Shown here piece by piece: positions 12,943-26,000 of a stretch of DNA of 64,000 nt. Both the position numbers and the translations under genes were made by a program. The stretch covers positions 13,864,079 through 13,928,078 of the forward strand of contig CM044955.1 in assembly GCA_024516035.1 (NCBI GenBank). Direction: 5' to 3'. This DNA comes from Bactericera cockerelli (Eukaryota > Arthropoda > Insecta > Hemiptera > Triozidae). The notes beneath the pieces were generated by a model. It had not been told where the DNA came from and ran no database searches. It worked only from the letters and a program-made list of their open reading frames with translations. The stretch's first letter is position 1. The number at the start of each line of letters is the position of its first letter.

Positions 12943-15900
12943 GTTCCAAGATCATCCTGCGAAGTGTGAGCGGTCTCTTCAAGTCGGGAGAGCTAACAGC
13001 CATCCTGGGTCCATCCGGGGCGGGCAAGAGCACCCTCCTCAATGTTCTCGCCGGGTACAAGTAAGTCACGGGGGGGGGTTCAAGTAAGTCGCGGGGCGGG
13101 GTTTGAATCCGTCGTGGTCAGAGTTTTTGTTATTTTATTTTTATTTATTGGAATTTTACTTTAATAAACAATTTACCAACGACAATGAGGATACTTTAAT
13201 AAACAATCTGTTTAAATGAGGATACTTGTATCTCGAAGTATTTATTTTACTAAGCGTGACCAATAAACGCTAGAGTCAAGTTTGATTCAATACATGGAAA
13301 AGGTCAACGAAATTATTCGATTGTTATTGTGCAATACAATATTTATCAATTATTCAAATCTCTTTGAACAATCGGCGAGCTACTCTGTATTATCGCATTT
13401 GAACGTGACCATTGGACCCTCGAACATTTCGTCAGTAACACTAATATCTCACAAGTCACTGTAATTGGTATTCGTCAGTAGTCAGTGAGTACCTCTAGTG
13501 TTCTCATCTCTATACATATGTATACAGGGTCCGCCAAAAAAAAGGAGCCACTCGAAATATCTAGAGAACGGATTATTATTATTTTATTTTTTTAATTTTT
13601 TACACGTGTATCATTATATCGAGGGGGGAACCTTTTTTGTAATTAAAAATTATTATTGATCTTTATTATTATTTTTTTGTACATACATACTTCTAAGTTT
13701 TTTTTTTAATTATTGTTATTAATTCTTTGTTGATGATTGTTTTGTAAAAAGAAATAAAGCGCAAATAAATAAATAAACCTTTTCTACTGGGGTTTGATTT
13801 TTTATCATTACCAAGGGGGGGTCAACTTTGGAATCTTAAATAGAACCACCCTATTTGTAATGTATTTCTGAAAAGTAGTTGATGACTTTTCTCAAACCTA
13901 AAAACTTGTCTTAAAATACTTTTAATGTCAACTACTTTTCAGGAATGTATTACAAATAGGGTGGTTCCATTTAAGATTCCAAAGTTGACCCCCCTGAGGC
14001 CGAACCTGGTAATGATAAAAAACCAAACCCAGTAGAAAAGGTTTACCCCTCGATATAATGGTGTTGTAGCATTTAAAAAAAGATAATCCGGTCTCTAGAT
14101 TTTTTGAGTGGCTCCTTTTTTTTGGCGGACCCTGTATATAAAACTCATAAGTGACTATAGGTAAGTGACTATTTTTTGATTATTATCTTTATTTACTTTG
14201 CGCGCCGATGACAAGATAACATAATATTATCTATCCAACACTAAGGTCGTCACGTCACAGTAGTAAATAAAAAAAATACTTATACAACTGATTTAATAAT
14301 AATTATTATGATAGTAGTATTAGCAATGGTAAATCATCGTTCTTCTGACAGAAGATTTGCATCTTTAACCCGCCTAAATATTTACTTTCCCAGTATGTAT
14401 GGATGGATGGTTTATTTGTGGGTAGTGCCGCATCACCAAGAGTCTCCTTCACTTTTCGAATTCCATTACATTAATTTCTTTACCCTCTGGTAATGTCGCC
14501 ACTAGTAGTTACTCATACAAGTAACTACTCATTTTTTTCTCACGAGGTATGGGTTTACCCCGGACATTCAAGTACAGAGCAGAAAATTTTGAACCCAGGC
14601 CACCGTTCGTGCAAGACTAGTGTTCTACCAACTTGGCCACGATGATTACTTCAGTATTTATTATTAATTTATTATTATTAGCTACAAACATTAACCTGAC
14701 CCAGCCTGTGTAGGGCCGAAAATGCCAGCCTCACGTGTTTGGAGGGAACATAATTTTCTTCAAGAAGTCCGCTCCAACCGAGGATCGAACTCGGGATCTG
14801 GACTACAGCCGTAGTCTCAACCGTCAACGCACGGTTTTATTATTTATTTTATTTGATTGTGTGACTACATAGTTATAGCAATAGCAATAATAAATCATTT
14901 GTTTTATTTATCTTTTCTTTTTTGTATACAGAGGACTCATCCTAAGCCATTTTTATTTGTCTGTCCCGGTAGCTCAGTGGTAAAGGCGGCACTCTGTGAA
15001 TCCAGAGATTCCAGTGGTCGCGGGTTCGAAACCCAACCGGGACATGATAAGTTATCCTACCATTTGGGATTTTTACCCCATCATAATACGTCTTGGGCTC
15101 ACTGCAGGAATAATGGGTCTTAAAAGTCCTCATCGGGCAGTATAAATAAGACGATATTATTATTATTATTTATTTTAATTGATTGTGTGACTACATAGTT
15201 ATAGCAATGATGGTCACCAGGCGTGGCCGGTGCTAAGGAGCTGCGGAACTGCAGCACCCCCAGACAAAAAAGAGAGGATTTTCTCAAGTCCTAACTCGTA
15301 CACAATGAAAATTATCACACCTTTCTAGAATATTCATACATAATTATTATGATTGGCATGGTAAACAAACTCGAAACATAGTTTCAGTTATCTATAGATA
15401 TTGAAAGAGCGACTCTATAAATCCTATTTTAGTCCGGTTTATGTGGCAGCACCCCCCAAAGCATTTTTCCAGCGGCCGCGCCTGATGGTCACTTATAATA
15501 ATAAATCATTCGTTTTATTTTTCATTTCTTTTCTTTTTTGTATACAGAGGACTCATCCTAAGCCATTTTTATTTGTCTGTCCGGTAGCTCAGTGGTAAAG
15601 GCGGCACTCTGTGAATCCAGATATTCCAGTGGTCGCGGGTTCGAAACCCAACCGGGACATGACGAGTTATCCTCCCATTTGGGATTTTTACCACATAATA
15701 ATACGTCTGAGCTTACTGCTGGAATAATGGGACTTTCATAGTCCTAATCGGGCAGTATAAATAAGGCGATATTATTATTATTATTACATAGTTATAGCAA
15801 TGATGGTCACTTATAATAATAATAAATCATTTGTCTTATTTTTCATTTCTTTTCTTTTTTGTATACGGAGGACTCATCCTAAGCCATTTGTATTTGGCTT

Positions 15901-16430
15901 CTATACTATTGTTGTATTTTATGTACCAATAATGTGAATAATATTGTTTATGTAATGTATCTGTAAAAACAAAATAAAACCCCAAAAAGGGAGGCCCGAG
16001 CTCTGTACAGAGTGTCAGAGGGCTTATTATTATTATATTATCATACCGACCTCAATAGCTTGGTCGATAAGGCGGCGGACTTGTAACCTGGAGGTCGGTG
16101 GTTCAAGTCCCGGATTCAGCGTAGATTTAGTAAAGCGAGTTTGAGTAGTTGTGATATCACGAAAGTGATTAACACAAATATGATAACTTTTTTTTATTAT
16201 ATTATCATTGTTGTTCCTTGTTCCAGGGTGGGCAACGCCTCGGGCCAGATCCTGATCAACAGTCAGCCCCAGGACATCAGGCAGTTCCGCAAGCTCTCCC
16301 GCTACATCATGCAGGAGGATCTGCTGCAGCCAGGGGTCACGGTGCTGGAGTCCATGATGATAGCTGCCCACCTCAAGCTGGGGAGCAGCCAGACCAAGGA
16401 GCAGAAACTGCAGACTGTGAGTATGAGAGA

Positions 16431-16467
<37 letters not shown>

Positions 16468-16537
16468 AGACCAAGGAGCAGAAACTGCAGACTGTGAGTA
16501 TGAGAGAGAGGGAGAGAGAGAGAGAAAGAGAGAGAGG

Positions 16538-16602
<65 letters not shown>

Positions 16603-16652
16603 CCAGACCAAGGAGCAGAAACTGCAGACTGTGAGTATGAGAGAGAGGGAAG

Positions 16653-16684
<32 letters not shown>

Positions 16685-16733
16685 AGAGAGCAGACCAAGG
16701 AGCAGAAACTGCAGACTGTGAGTATGAGAGAGG

Positions 16734-16772
<39 letters not shown>

Positions 16773-16815
16773 AGACCAAGGAGCAGAAACTGCAGACTGT
16801 GAGTATGAGAGAGAG

Positions 16816-16850
<35 letters not shown>

Positions 16851-17022
16851 TTGATTGATTGATAAATTTCATATATTTTTTACAATAAATTAATCTTATA
16901 CTACCACCTAAGCTAATAAAATAACTTCTGAGATGGTAAGCTCTCTTCTACTACTTACATAGATCTAAAGCTTAAAAAATGACATAATTATATAGATAGA
17001 AAATAAGGTATGTATGAATGTA

Positions 17023-17054
<32 letters not shown>

Positions 17055-20000
17055 AGAGAGCCAGTTCAAGGCCAAGAAACTGCAGACTGTGAGTATGAGA
17101 GAGAGAGAGAGAGAGGAGAGAGAAAAGCCCGGAAACTGTAGACTGTGAGAGAGACAGAGAGAGCCAGACTAAGGCCCGGAAACTGTATACTGTGAGCAAT
17201 GTGATCATGAGAGAGAGGGGAAGAGCCAGACTCTGCAGACTGTGAGTATGAGAGAATTGAGAGAGAGGGAGAGAGCCAGACTAAGGCCCAGAAACTGCAG
17301 ACTGTGAGTATGAGAGAGAGGGAGAGAGCCAGACTAAGGCCCAGAAACTGCAGACTGTGAGTATGAGAGAGAGGGAGAGAGCCAGACTAAGGCCCAGAAA
17401 CTGCAGACTGTGAGTATGAGAGAGAGGGAGAGAGCAAGGCCCAGAAATTGTAGACTGTGATTATGTGAGAGAGACAGAGAGAAAAGCCCAGAAACTGTAG
17501 ACTGTGATTATAAGAAGAACATTCTATATGGGCCGAGATCACCAAACTAGCGCCTTAATGGCTTGTAAAGGAAAAGTACAAGTCCTCATGATGGTTGATC
17601 GCACATAGAAAGATGTGGGTCAGGACGAGCCAATTTTGAAATAAAAATGGCTGGAGACCATCATTCCACCCCCACAAGCTGTAGCCAGCACTACAACAAC
17701 AACCAGCGCCTTAACCACTAATTGGTTTAATTCCCCATTTCTATTTCAGGTAAACGAAATCCTGGCCATGCTGCGACTTCAGAAGTGTAAGCGGACCCTA
17801 TCATCCCGCCTCTCAGGAGGAGAGAAGAAGCGACTGTCCATCGCTCTGGAACTAGTGGACAATCCCCCTGTCATCTTCCTCGACGAACCTACCACGTGAG
17901 TCTAGCTTAACACTTTCAGCGCCAGGTGATACATGAAAGTATCACCTGGCTCTGCGCTATTATGCGCTAGTATGAACATGGTTCTACTTCAAAGTATCAC
18001 CCACAGAGTCTTCTATAAGACGCTGGTGATACTTGTGAGTAACACTTTCTCTATGTTTAACATGAGAAATGTGTTGCTCTGGCCTAGCAGTATCCAAGAA
18101 CATTAAAAATTCCAAATTGAAGGTGATACTTAAAAGTATCACTTGGCGTAGACATGAAATCTCTTCCCCAGCCCAGTGATACTTTGAAGTATCACCACAT
18201 CAAAATCACGCCTGGCCTAAGAATGAAAATAGTCGAAAATACAGTTGGCGGTGAAAGTGTTAAGTTAAACTAAACCTGGCCATGCCTCGAGTTTAGAAGT
18301 CGGACCTTATCGTCCCGCCTCTCAGTACGAGTGAAGATCAGGAGTGACTGCCCGTGCCCATAGCTGTGGGACTGACTAAGAAGGCGGCCACAACGAGGAC
18401 TCTGGCCTATACCCTACAGTCCCTACACCCTAGACCAGGGGTCGGTAATTAAATCCTGTTAGGGTCCAGATTAAAATGAGAAAAATCTCCGCGGTCCGGA
18501 TTAATAAGAACCATCAGTCTTTTGGAACTTTCGCACACCAAAACTTTTCTGTCGATAAAATCTCTTTGCACATTTTTAGGACTACTTCTTCTTGCAAATC
18601 AATTTTTTTTTTTTTTTTAAGAAAGAGAAAAAAATATTATTTTTCGAACCTAAAATTTTGTTCGCGGGCCGGACAAATGAGCTTCGCGGTCCGCTAATTG
18701 CCGACCGAGGCCCTAGACCCTCGACCCCGACCCTGGTACCTACAGCTTGACTAAGGGTAAATGATCAATGGTCAATCACGTGAGTTTAGCCCTCGTTCCC
18801 AGTGGCGGTCTGTTATTGATCCAAACACTCCCTAAAACGTACAACAGTACTGACAATGGTGGAGAGTTTTTATAAATCGATCCGTTATATAGATGGAAAC
18901 GTTTCGAGATATGTAATAATAATAACATTCTTTAGTGGAAGGTAACCACCAGGCAAGGTTTATGCTTATAAAGCCTTTTCTTCACAAACTCAAATTAATG
19001 AGTGAAAATTCATGCACTGAATTACCAGACTAGTGTGTCAACCACTTGATTACCAGCTAAGTGCATGGTATATCAGTATCAGTATAAACAGAAAAGTGAC
19101 AAGTTGTATTAGATGTACATGAATATCAGAACATATGTACATATGTAATACATATAATTTTTTAAACAATACAAACTATTAACTCAAACCCATCTCCCCC
19201 CAGAGGCCTGGATGATCTGTCCAGCTCCCAGTGCGTGTCTCTCCTGGGCATGCTGGCCAGTGGTGGCCGCACCGTGATCTGCTCCATCCACACCCCTAGT
19301 GCCCGTCTGTTCGCACAGTTCTCCCACGTCTACCTAGTGGCGGAGGGTCAGTGCATGTTCGCGGGGGTGGGCCAGGACGTGGTCCCGTTCCTCGCCTCGC
19401 TCAACCTCCACTGCCCGCGCCACTACAACCCCGCCGATTTCAGTAAGTATATAATATAATAATAATATCGCCTTATTTATACTGCCCGATTAGGACTATT
19501 AAAGTCCCATTATTCCAGCAGTAAGCCCAAGACATATTACTATGTGGTAAAAATCCCAATTGGGAGGATAACATGTCATGTCCCGGCTGGGTTTCGAACC
19601 CACGACCTCTGGAGTCTTTGGATTCACAGAGTGCTGCCTTTACCACTGAGCTACCGGGACAGACCGGGACAGTATAGTATAGTATTGCTTTATTTAGACT
19701 GTCGGCTCGAGACAAGAAGTCCCATTACGCTAACAGTTTAATATAGCACCTCTTTATTTATTGTAAATTTTTACATGATTTACATGAAGTAATTGCACGC
19801 ATGGTTCGATCTCCAGCGGGGGAGGATTTTTTCCAGCTCTGCACTTGGATGTTCGCGGTCTCCGCTCATACCTCGTGAGGAAAAATGAGTGGTTGCTTTA
19901 ATATGGGCATCGACCAATGGCGGAATTATAGGCAAAAATAAGATCATAGGATATTAAGGAGCGTGATAGCGCTCTGACCCGCCAAGTCAAATAGTTCGCG

Positions 20001-23000
20001 CATTATTAAAGATACGTAAAGTCCTAATTTCTGTGATATTATAACACAAAGAAACACATTTGTTTTATTTAGTAAGTAATCTTTCCGCCCACAACCCAGG
20101 CTATGTTAGGTTATTGTGAGTAGCTGGTACGTTTCCCAGCTAATATACCAAATCAGGACGTTAAACCAAATAGAATCAACTGGTAACAATAGATCTCATT
20201 AAGTCGCAGTATTAATTGTAAGGAGTTTCCTCTGCAACACTATAACCAGGTCAGATAATATTTATTCAGATAATGCTGTTATTTGAATAAATAAAATTTA
20301 TAATATTAATATCGCCTTATTTATACTGCCCGATTAGGACTTTTAAGTACCATTATTGTACGAGTAAGCCCAATATGTATTATTATGTTGTAAAAATCCC
20401 TAATGAGAGGATAACTTGTCATGTCCCGGCCGGGTTTCGAACCCGCGACCTCTGGATTCACAGAGTGCCGCCTTTACCACTGAGCTACCGGGACAGACAA
20501 TTTAGTGTGTATTTCTTTTCTCTCTGCTTCCAGTGATAGAAGTCTCTAGCGGGGAGTACGGCAACTTCAACGAAAAGATGATGCTGAGCATCGACAACGG
20601 TAGAATATACAGGTGGAACAAACAGCTACCCCAGTCCCAGCAGAATTCAGGTCAGTACCTTTGACATCAGTCCCGGTCCAACCCAGGCTGGGTGAGGTGT
20701 GCGATTTCCAGCGAGTCAGCAAAACCCTGATAAATACTAGATATATATTTTTTTTTGCTTTCTATAAAGTGGCAATGGCTGAGTTCGATAGCCCCGGTTG
20801 GAGCAGATTTTTTACACAGAAAATTCTGTTCCCTCCGTACATGTGAGGCTTTCATTTCCAGCCCTACACAGGCTGGGTGAGGTTAATGTGGGTAGCTGGT
20901 ACGATTCCCAGCGTATGGAGGGTGATACCCCAGTCCCGATCCAGGACGTTAAATTAAATAGAATCGTTGGCGTTAGGAAGCGCATCCAAAACATGTGCCA
21001 AAACCAACCAGCCTCAACCATGAGGTTGAACATCGTCGACCCTTCTCAAGCGAGATAAGATAGAGTAAAAAGAAAAAGAAAGTAATAACTATACTTAAGT
21101 TCCAAAACAAAAGTAGGTATTTTCTTCTCAGCAGACTCAAAATATTTTTCGTAGTACCAATTTATCTTCTGTATCGCAATTCCAGACAAGGACCGCCTGA
21201 TCAAGAGACCCTCCCAGTACGCGGCGGTACACAAGACAGTATACGACTTCGATTCCTCCGCCTGGACACAGTTTAGTGTTCTCTTCTCCAGAATGATGCT
21301 CCAGCACTATAGAGATATCGTAAGTTCGAACAAAAGTTCTGCAAAAAATCGTAAATTAGAACAAAGGTTCTGTAAAAAATCGTTAGTTCGAACAAAAGTT
21401 CTGCAAAAAATCGTAAGTTCTGTAATTAAAAAGGAAAATCGAAATCTTCCCCAAAATGCCTGAGTTTATAGCCTGTTTTATTATCTGTATGATTTGTTTC
21501 CGAAAAGTACACTAGTACTTCATGGGAACATAAAAATGTATATGTAAAAGATAAAGAAATAAAGATCATTATTGTTTTTATTTTGTGTTATTTAATGGTA
21601 ATTTGTTTGTTCCTTGTAAATTGTTCATGTACCGTAAATATACAATACCTAACGGTGTTATTATTGTTATTATTTCAGAAAGTGATCCTGGTGAAGTGTC
21701 TCATCATTCTCTTCATGACGCTGGCATCTGCAGGGATGTTCCTCAATATGGGCCAGGACGGGTCCAAAACTCTCTTCATGTTCGGCTTCTGTTTCATCTG
21801 TGTCATCATATTCATGTACATCCCCATGTTGCCTGCTCTCCTCTATTGTAAGTACAACAACTAGGTAACAATGTTCTTAGCCCATACAACACATTTGCAC
21901 AAGAACTAGATATAGGGATAAATAGACTGACATATATTAATACTATACATACAATATACAAAGAGTAGCACCCCCAGCACGATTACTGATCATTAATATT
22001 ATTATTTTTTTATTATTTTTATATTATTTTTTAAACATAGATATATATTTATATTATTTTTCCCCTTAGTAAATTTTCATGTAATTGCATCATAAATGAT
22101 GCGTTTGAAAATAATAATAATAATAAAAAAAAATGTTCATGTACATCCCCATGTTGCCTGCTCTCCTCTATTGTAAGTACAACTTCTACAGAGAATTTAA
22201 CCTTTCGCACTCGAAAGCATGTGTAAAAGGACAAACAAGAAACCTCCTACAACTCGTCGCAAAAAAAAGTTCGACCTCAGATAAGGTTGATGTCATGTCT
22301 CACATGACAAGAGTACAACTGCACATAAGTTCGATGTCATGTCTGAGATCACACAACACTGCTTTTTGTGTTTAATGATTTCTTTAGATTAGTTGTGATA
22401 TCACGAAAGTGATTAACACTAATATGATAAACAATGTTTTTAAACTTTTTTATATCTGTTGATATCATTATTAGGTATGTATCTTCTTCTTCAAAAAATA
22501 AATAAAAAATACGTTTATATTTTTCAGTTCCCCAAGAAGTGAAGCTACTGAAAAGGGAGTACTTCAACCGCTGGTATGGCCTGCGCCCCTACTACATGGC
22601 TTTCACGCTATCCAGGTTCCCTCTTCTGGTGAGAAACTTACTAAAGTTTCCAACTTTTTTAATAATATTTCAATTTAGTGAAAAGTAATCAGGTCAAGTT
22701 AATGCTCAGAGCATTTTCTACCACCTAACACTCAGAGTCTTATCATTATGTGGTCACGTAATCAAATTAATGTGGAAAAATTTATGCAGTGGTTGGAATT
22801 CGAACCAACAGATCAATGCTCCACCTGTATTACCAGAATAGAGCGTTAACCACTTGAATACCAGTGCACATTAAATTTATACTCTGTACTTCATAAGAAA
22901 AATCTAGGGGGGATCTTTTTACAAAAGATGATCAGGAAGAAGGCAAATGTTGAAAATAAATCACAACAATAACAGCAAATCTCATTTTAGTAAAATGATC

Positions 23001-26000
23001 TTACAACAAAGATAAACGAAGATCCTTCACTTAGACTTTTAAATGAATAAATGTGTTCTTAGTGTTATTATATCACACTTATAGTGGGTAGCACAGAATT
23101 ATATAACATTTTTCTGTATCATATCTTTTTTCGCCAATAATTCCGTCACTGGTTTAACCATTAATCCAATGTTAAGATAAGCCAGACTCTCCTTCAACTC
23201 GGGCTATAGTGCGCTGTGATTGGTTGAAACTCCGACTTAAGGGGGTGTCTGGCTTAGCTTAACTTTAATCCTGTTTCATAATGTGGCCCTAAATAATAAT
23301 AATAAGATTCCTTATTTGACATTAAAGTAATAAATAACAATAAATGTAAAAAGGGCGTGATTATTGCCTATGGCAAACTTTACCATCTGTCTGTCCCGGT
23401 AGCTCAGTGGTTCGAAACCCGGCCGGGACATGACATTTTATCCTCCCGTTTGGGATTTTTACCACATAATAATATGTCTTGGGCTTACTGCTGGAATAAT
23501 GTGACTTTAATAGTCCCATTATTCCAGAAATAAGGCGATATTATTATTACCATCCAACCCATCTCCTCACAACCATATTTCTACTGATCCACTCAGTTCC
23601 TCCTGGGTTTGATCTACATCGGTGTGGCCTACACCCTGACTGGAATGCCCATGGAATGAATGACCCACGATCCTCAAGTTATCTTATACTGTATATTAAT
23701 ACTACTGTAATAATAATAATTCCGTGTCCGTGAGTTAGGTATTGATACCTAAATCACGGTGGTGAGAGAATTATATGGACGCCCGGATCCAATGTCTAGG
23801 CTCCTTTCATGTTCATTGATTCTGTTTGGTTTTAACGTCCTGACTTGAGGTAGACGGGACGGGGGTTTTTACTCTCCATTCGCTGGGAATCGTACCAGCT
23901 ACCCACATTAACCTCACCCAGCCTGGGTAGGGCCGGAAATGCCAGCCTCACATATACGGAGGGAACAGAATTTTCTGTGTGAAAAATCTGCTCCGACCGG
24001 GAATCGAACTCAGGATCTCTGGACTTCGGGCAGTAGTCACAACCGTTACGCCACGGAGGCTGGAATACTACTGTGGTACACACCTTCACTAAATCCCCTT
24101 ATAAACTTGTTTCTAGTTCCTCCTGGGTTTGATCTACATCGTGGTGGCTTACACCCTGACTGGAAATCCTCAAGTTGTCTTATACTGTATATTAATACTA
24201 CTGTGGTACAGTGGTACACACCTTCACAATACTCCTCATAACCTTGTTTCCAGTTCCTCCTGGGTTTGATCTACATCGTGGTGGCCTACACCCTGACTGG
24301 AATGCCCATGGAATGGACCCGGATCCTCAAGTTCTCTGCCATCTGCTATCTGGTGGGCCTCACCTCGGAGAGCCTAGGCTTTGCCATCTCCTCTCAGCTG
24401 AATGTGGTGGTGAGTTGCAGCTTTCTATGAACTTTTAACGTAATGGGACTCCCTGTATATGTATATTATTTTTCTATATATTATTTTTACTTTTGTAAAT
24501 TTTCATGTAATTGCATCATAAATTTAAAAATAATAATTTAAAAAAAAAAAATTGTGAGCGTTAATTTTTTTTTTTTTAGAGAAGGGGAAAATTTGCATTA
24601 AACACCGACCGGCGGCGTAGGTAAGTTCCTGTGAGCCAGCAAGAAGGTTTTGTACCGTCTAAAAACCCCTTCATTTATCCGTTCTTTTTTCATTTATGCC
24701 CTGGAACCGCCGTGTGCTCCGTGTGGCATTACTTCAGGGGTATGTGAGCGTAATGGGACTCCCTTTCTTAAGCCGACAGTCTAAACAAAGTACTACTATT
24801 ATTAATGTAAAAAATATCATATTTGTGTTAATCACCACAATCGTGATATCACAGTTACTCAAACTAGCTTTACTAAATCTTTGCTAAACTCTGGACTCGA
24901 ACCACTGACCTCCATTTTACAAGTCCGCCGCCTAATCTATCGAGCTACTGAGGTCGGTTAGTCCCATTTACTCTGATTCATCTTAGAAATTCAAATGCAA
25001 GCAGAACTACCTCATTTCTAGTTGTAAATGTTTTTTTTTTTTTTTTTTTTTTCTACCACAAAATGTTGTTTTTTTTCTCAGAACTCTGTGTTCATGGGTC
25101 CGGCCTTGTCAGTCCCATTCATGCTGTTGGCTATCTACGGCCTAGGCACCGGGTCCAACCACATCCCGCCTCTCATACGGCTAGGCATGTATGGCTCTTA
25201 CCTGCGCTATGGACTAGAAGGTAAGTATTTGAAATTCGAACATTTTAAACTACTAATTTCAAATAAAATATTTCATTGAGATCTTCTGAGACTGGACATG
25301 CGCCCACAGTGCTTGCGGCGTTTTCCTTCTGTATCTCAATGCTGATTCTCTGATATAAGTACCGTCCAGACATCTTCAGTATACCTTGTAACGCAAATTC
25401 TTCGTAGAAAATTATCAATTGCACGCATAAAAAAAAAAAAAAAAAAAAATATGAGTGATTCATAGTTGAAATTTTATGAGCGGTTTTTTATATTAGAAAA
25501 AGAGAGAAAAAAAGACGAAGATAAACCAGCTTGGTCATAAAAATAATGAAACTCAACTGACGGTGGTGCAGTGGTGTTACACCACTGGTGCACTAATGGC
25601 AAGGAGCAATGCGCAGGTTCAAAACCTACTGGATCCATGGAATGTAAACTCTTGGATTTAAGATGTGTTTGTTCACTTCTACACATTGTACCACACACTT
25701 GTATTTAAAATAACCACGACGTAGGCAAGTTATTATTTTCAAGAACAAAAGTAAAAATCACACCTCTTTATTTTGTACTCTGTGACCTGGGCCATCTAGT
25801 AACAATGTTCATGTACATCCCCATGTTGCCAGCTCTCCTCTATTGTAAGTATGTACAACGTCCACAGGGAAATAATTTAACCTTTTGCACTCGAAAGCAT
25901 GTGTGAGATGACAAGTGCTGAAGCGTGAGGCCATGGCGGCTCTACCAAGAGTTTTACTATTCCTTGTCTCTATCACAGGTATTGTCCTGGCGCTCTACGA

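Larger units (their letters stand above)
14850..15900 (+). repeat. Triplicated segment with embedded SINEs
   Basis: The sequence ACATAGTTATAGCAAT...AATAAATCATTTG...TATACAGAGGACTCATCC occurs three times, from about 14865, 15190/15494 and 15786. The first two copies each carry a family B SINE at the same point, so the duplication followed that SINE insertion. The second copy was then split by the hAT MITE at 15218. Confidence 0.8.

Noticed and set aside
14962..15060. Functional tRNA genes at the many tRNA-like sequences
   Set aside because: Heads are followed by shared long tails, are repeated many times, and the ends do not form a proper acceptor stem; they are SINEs.
16033..16872. 279-residue minus-strand Ser/Leu-rich frame
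   Set aside because: It is the complement of GA repeats in the exon-end array plus SINE sequence.
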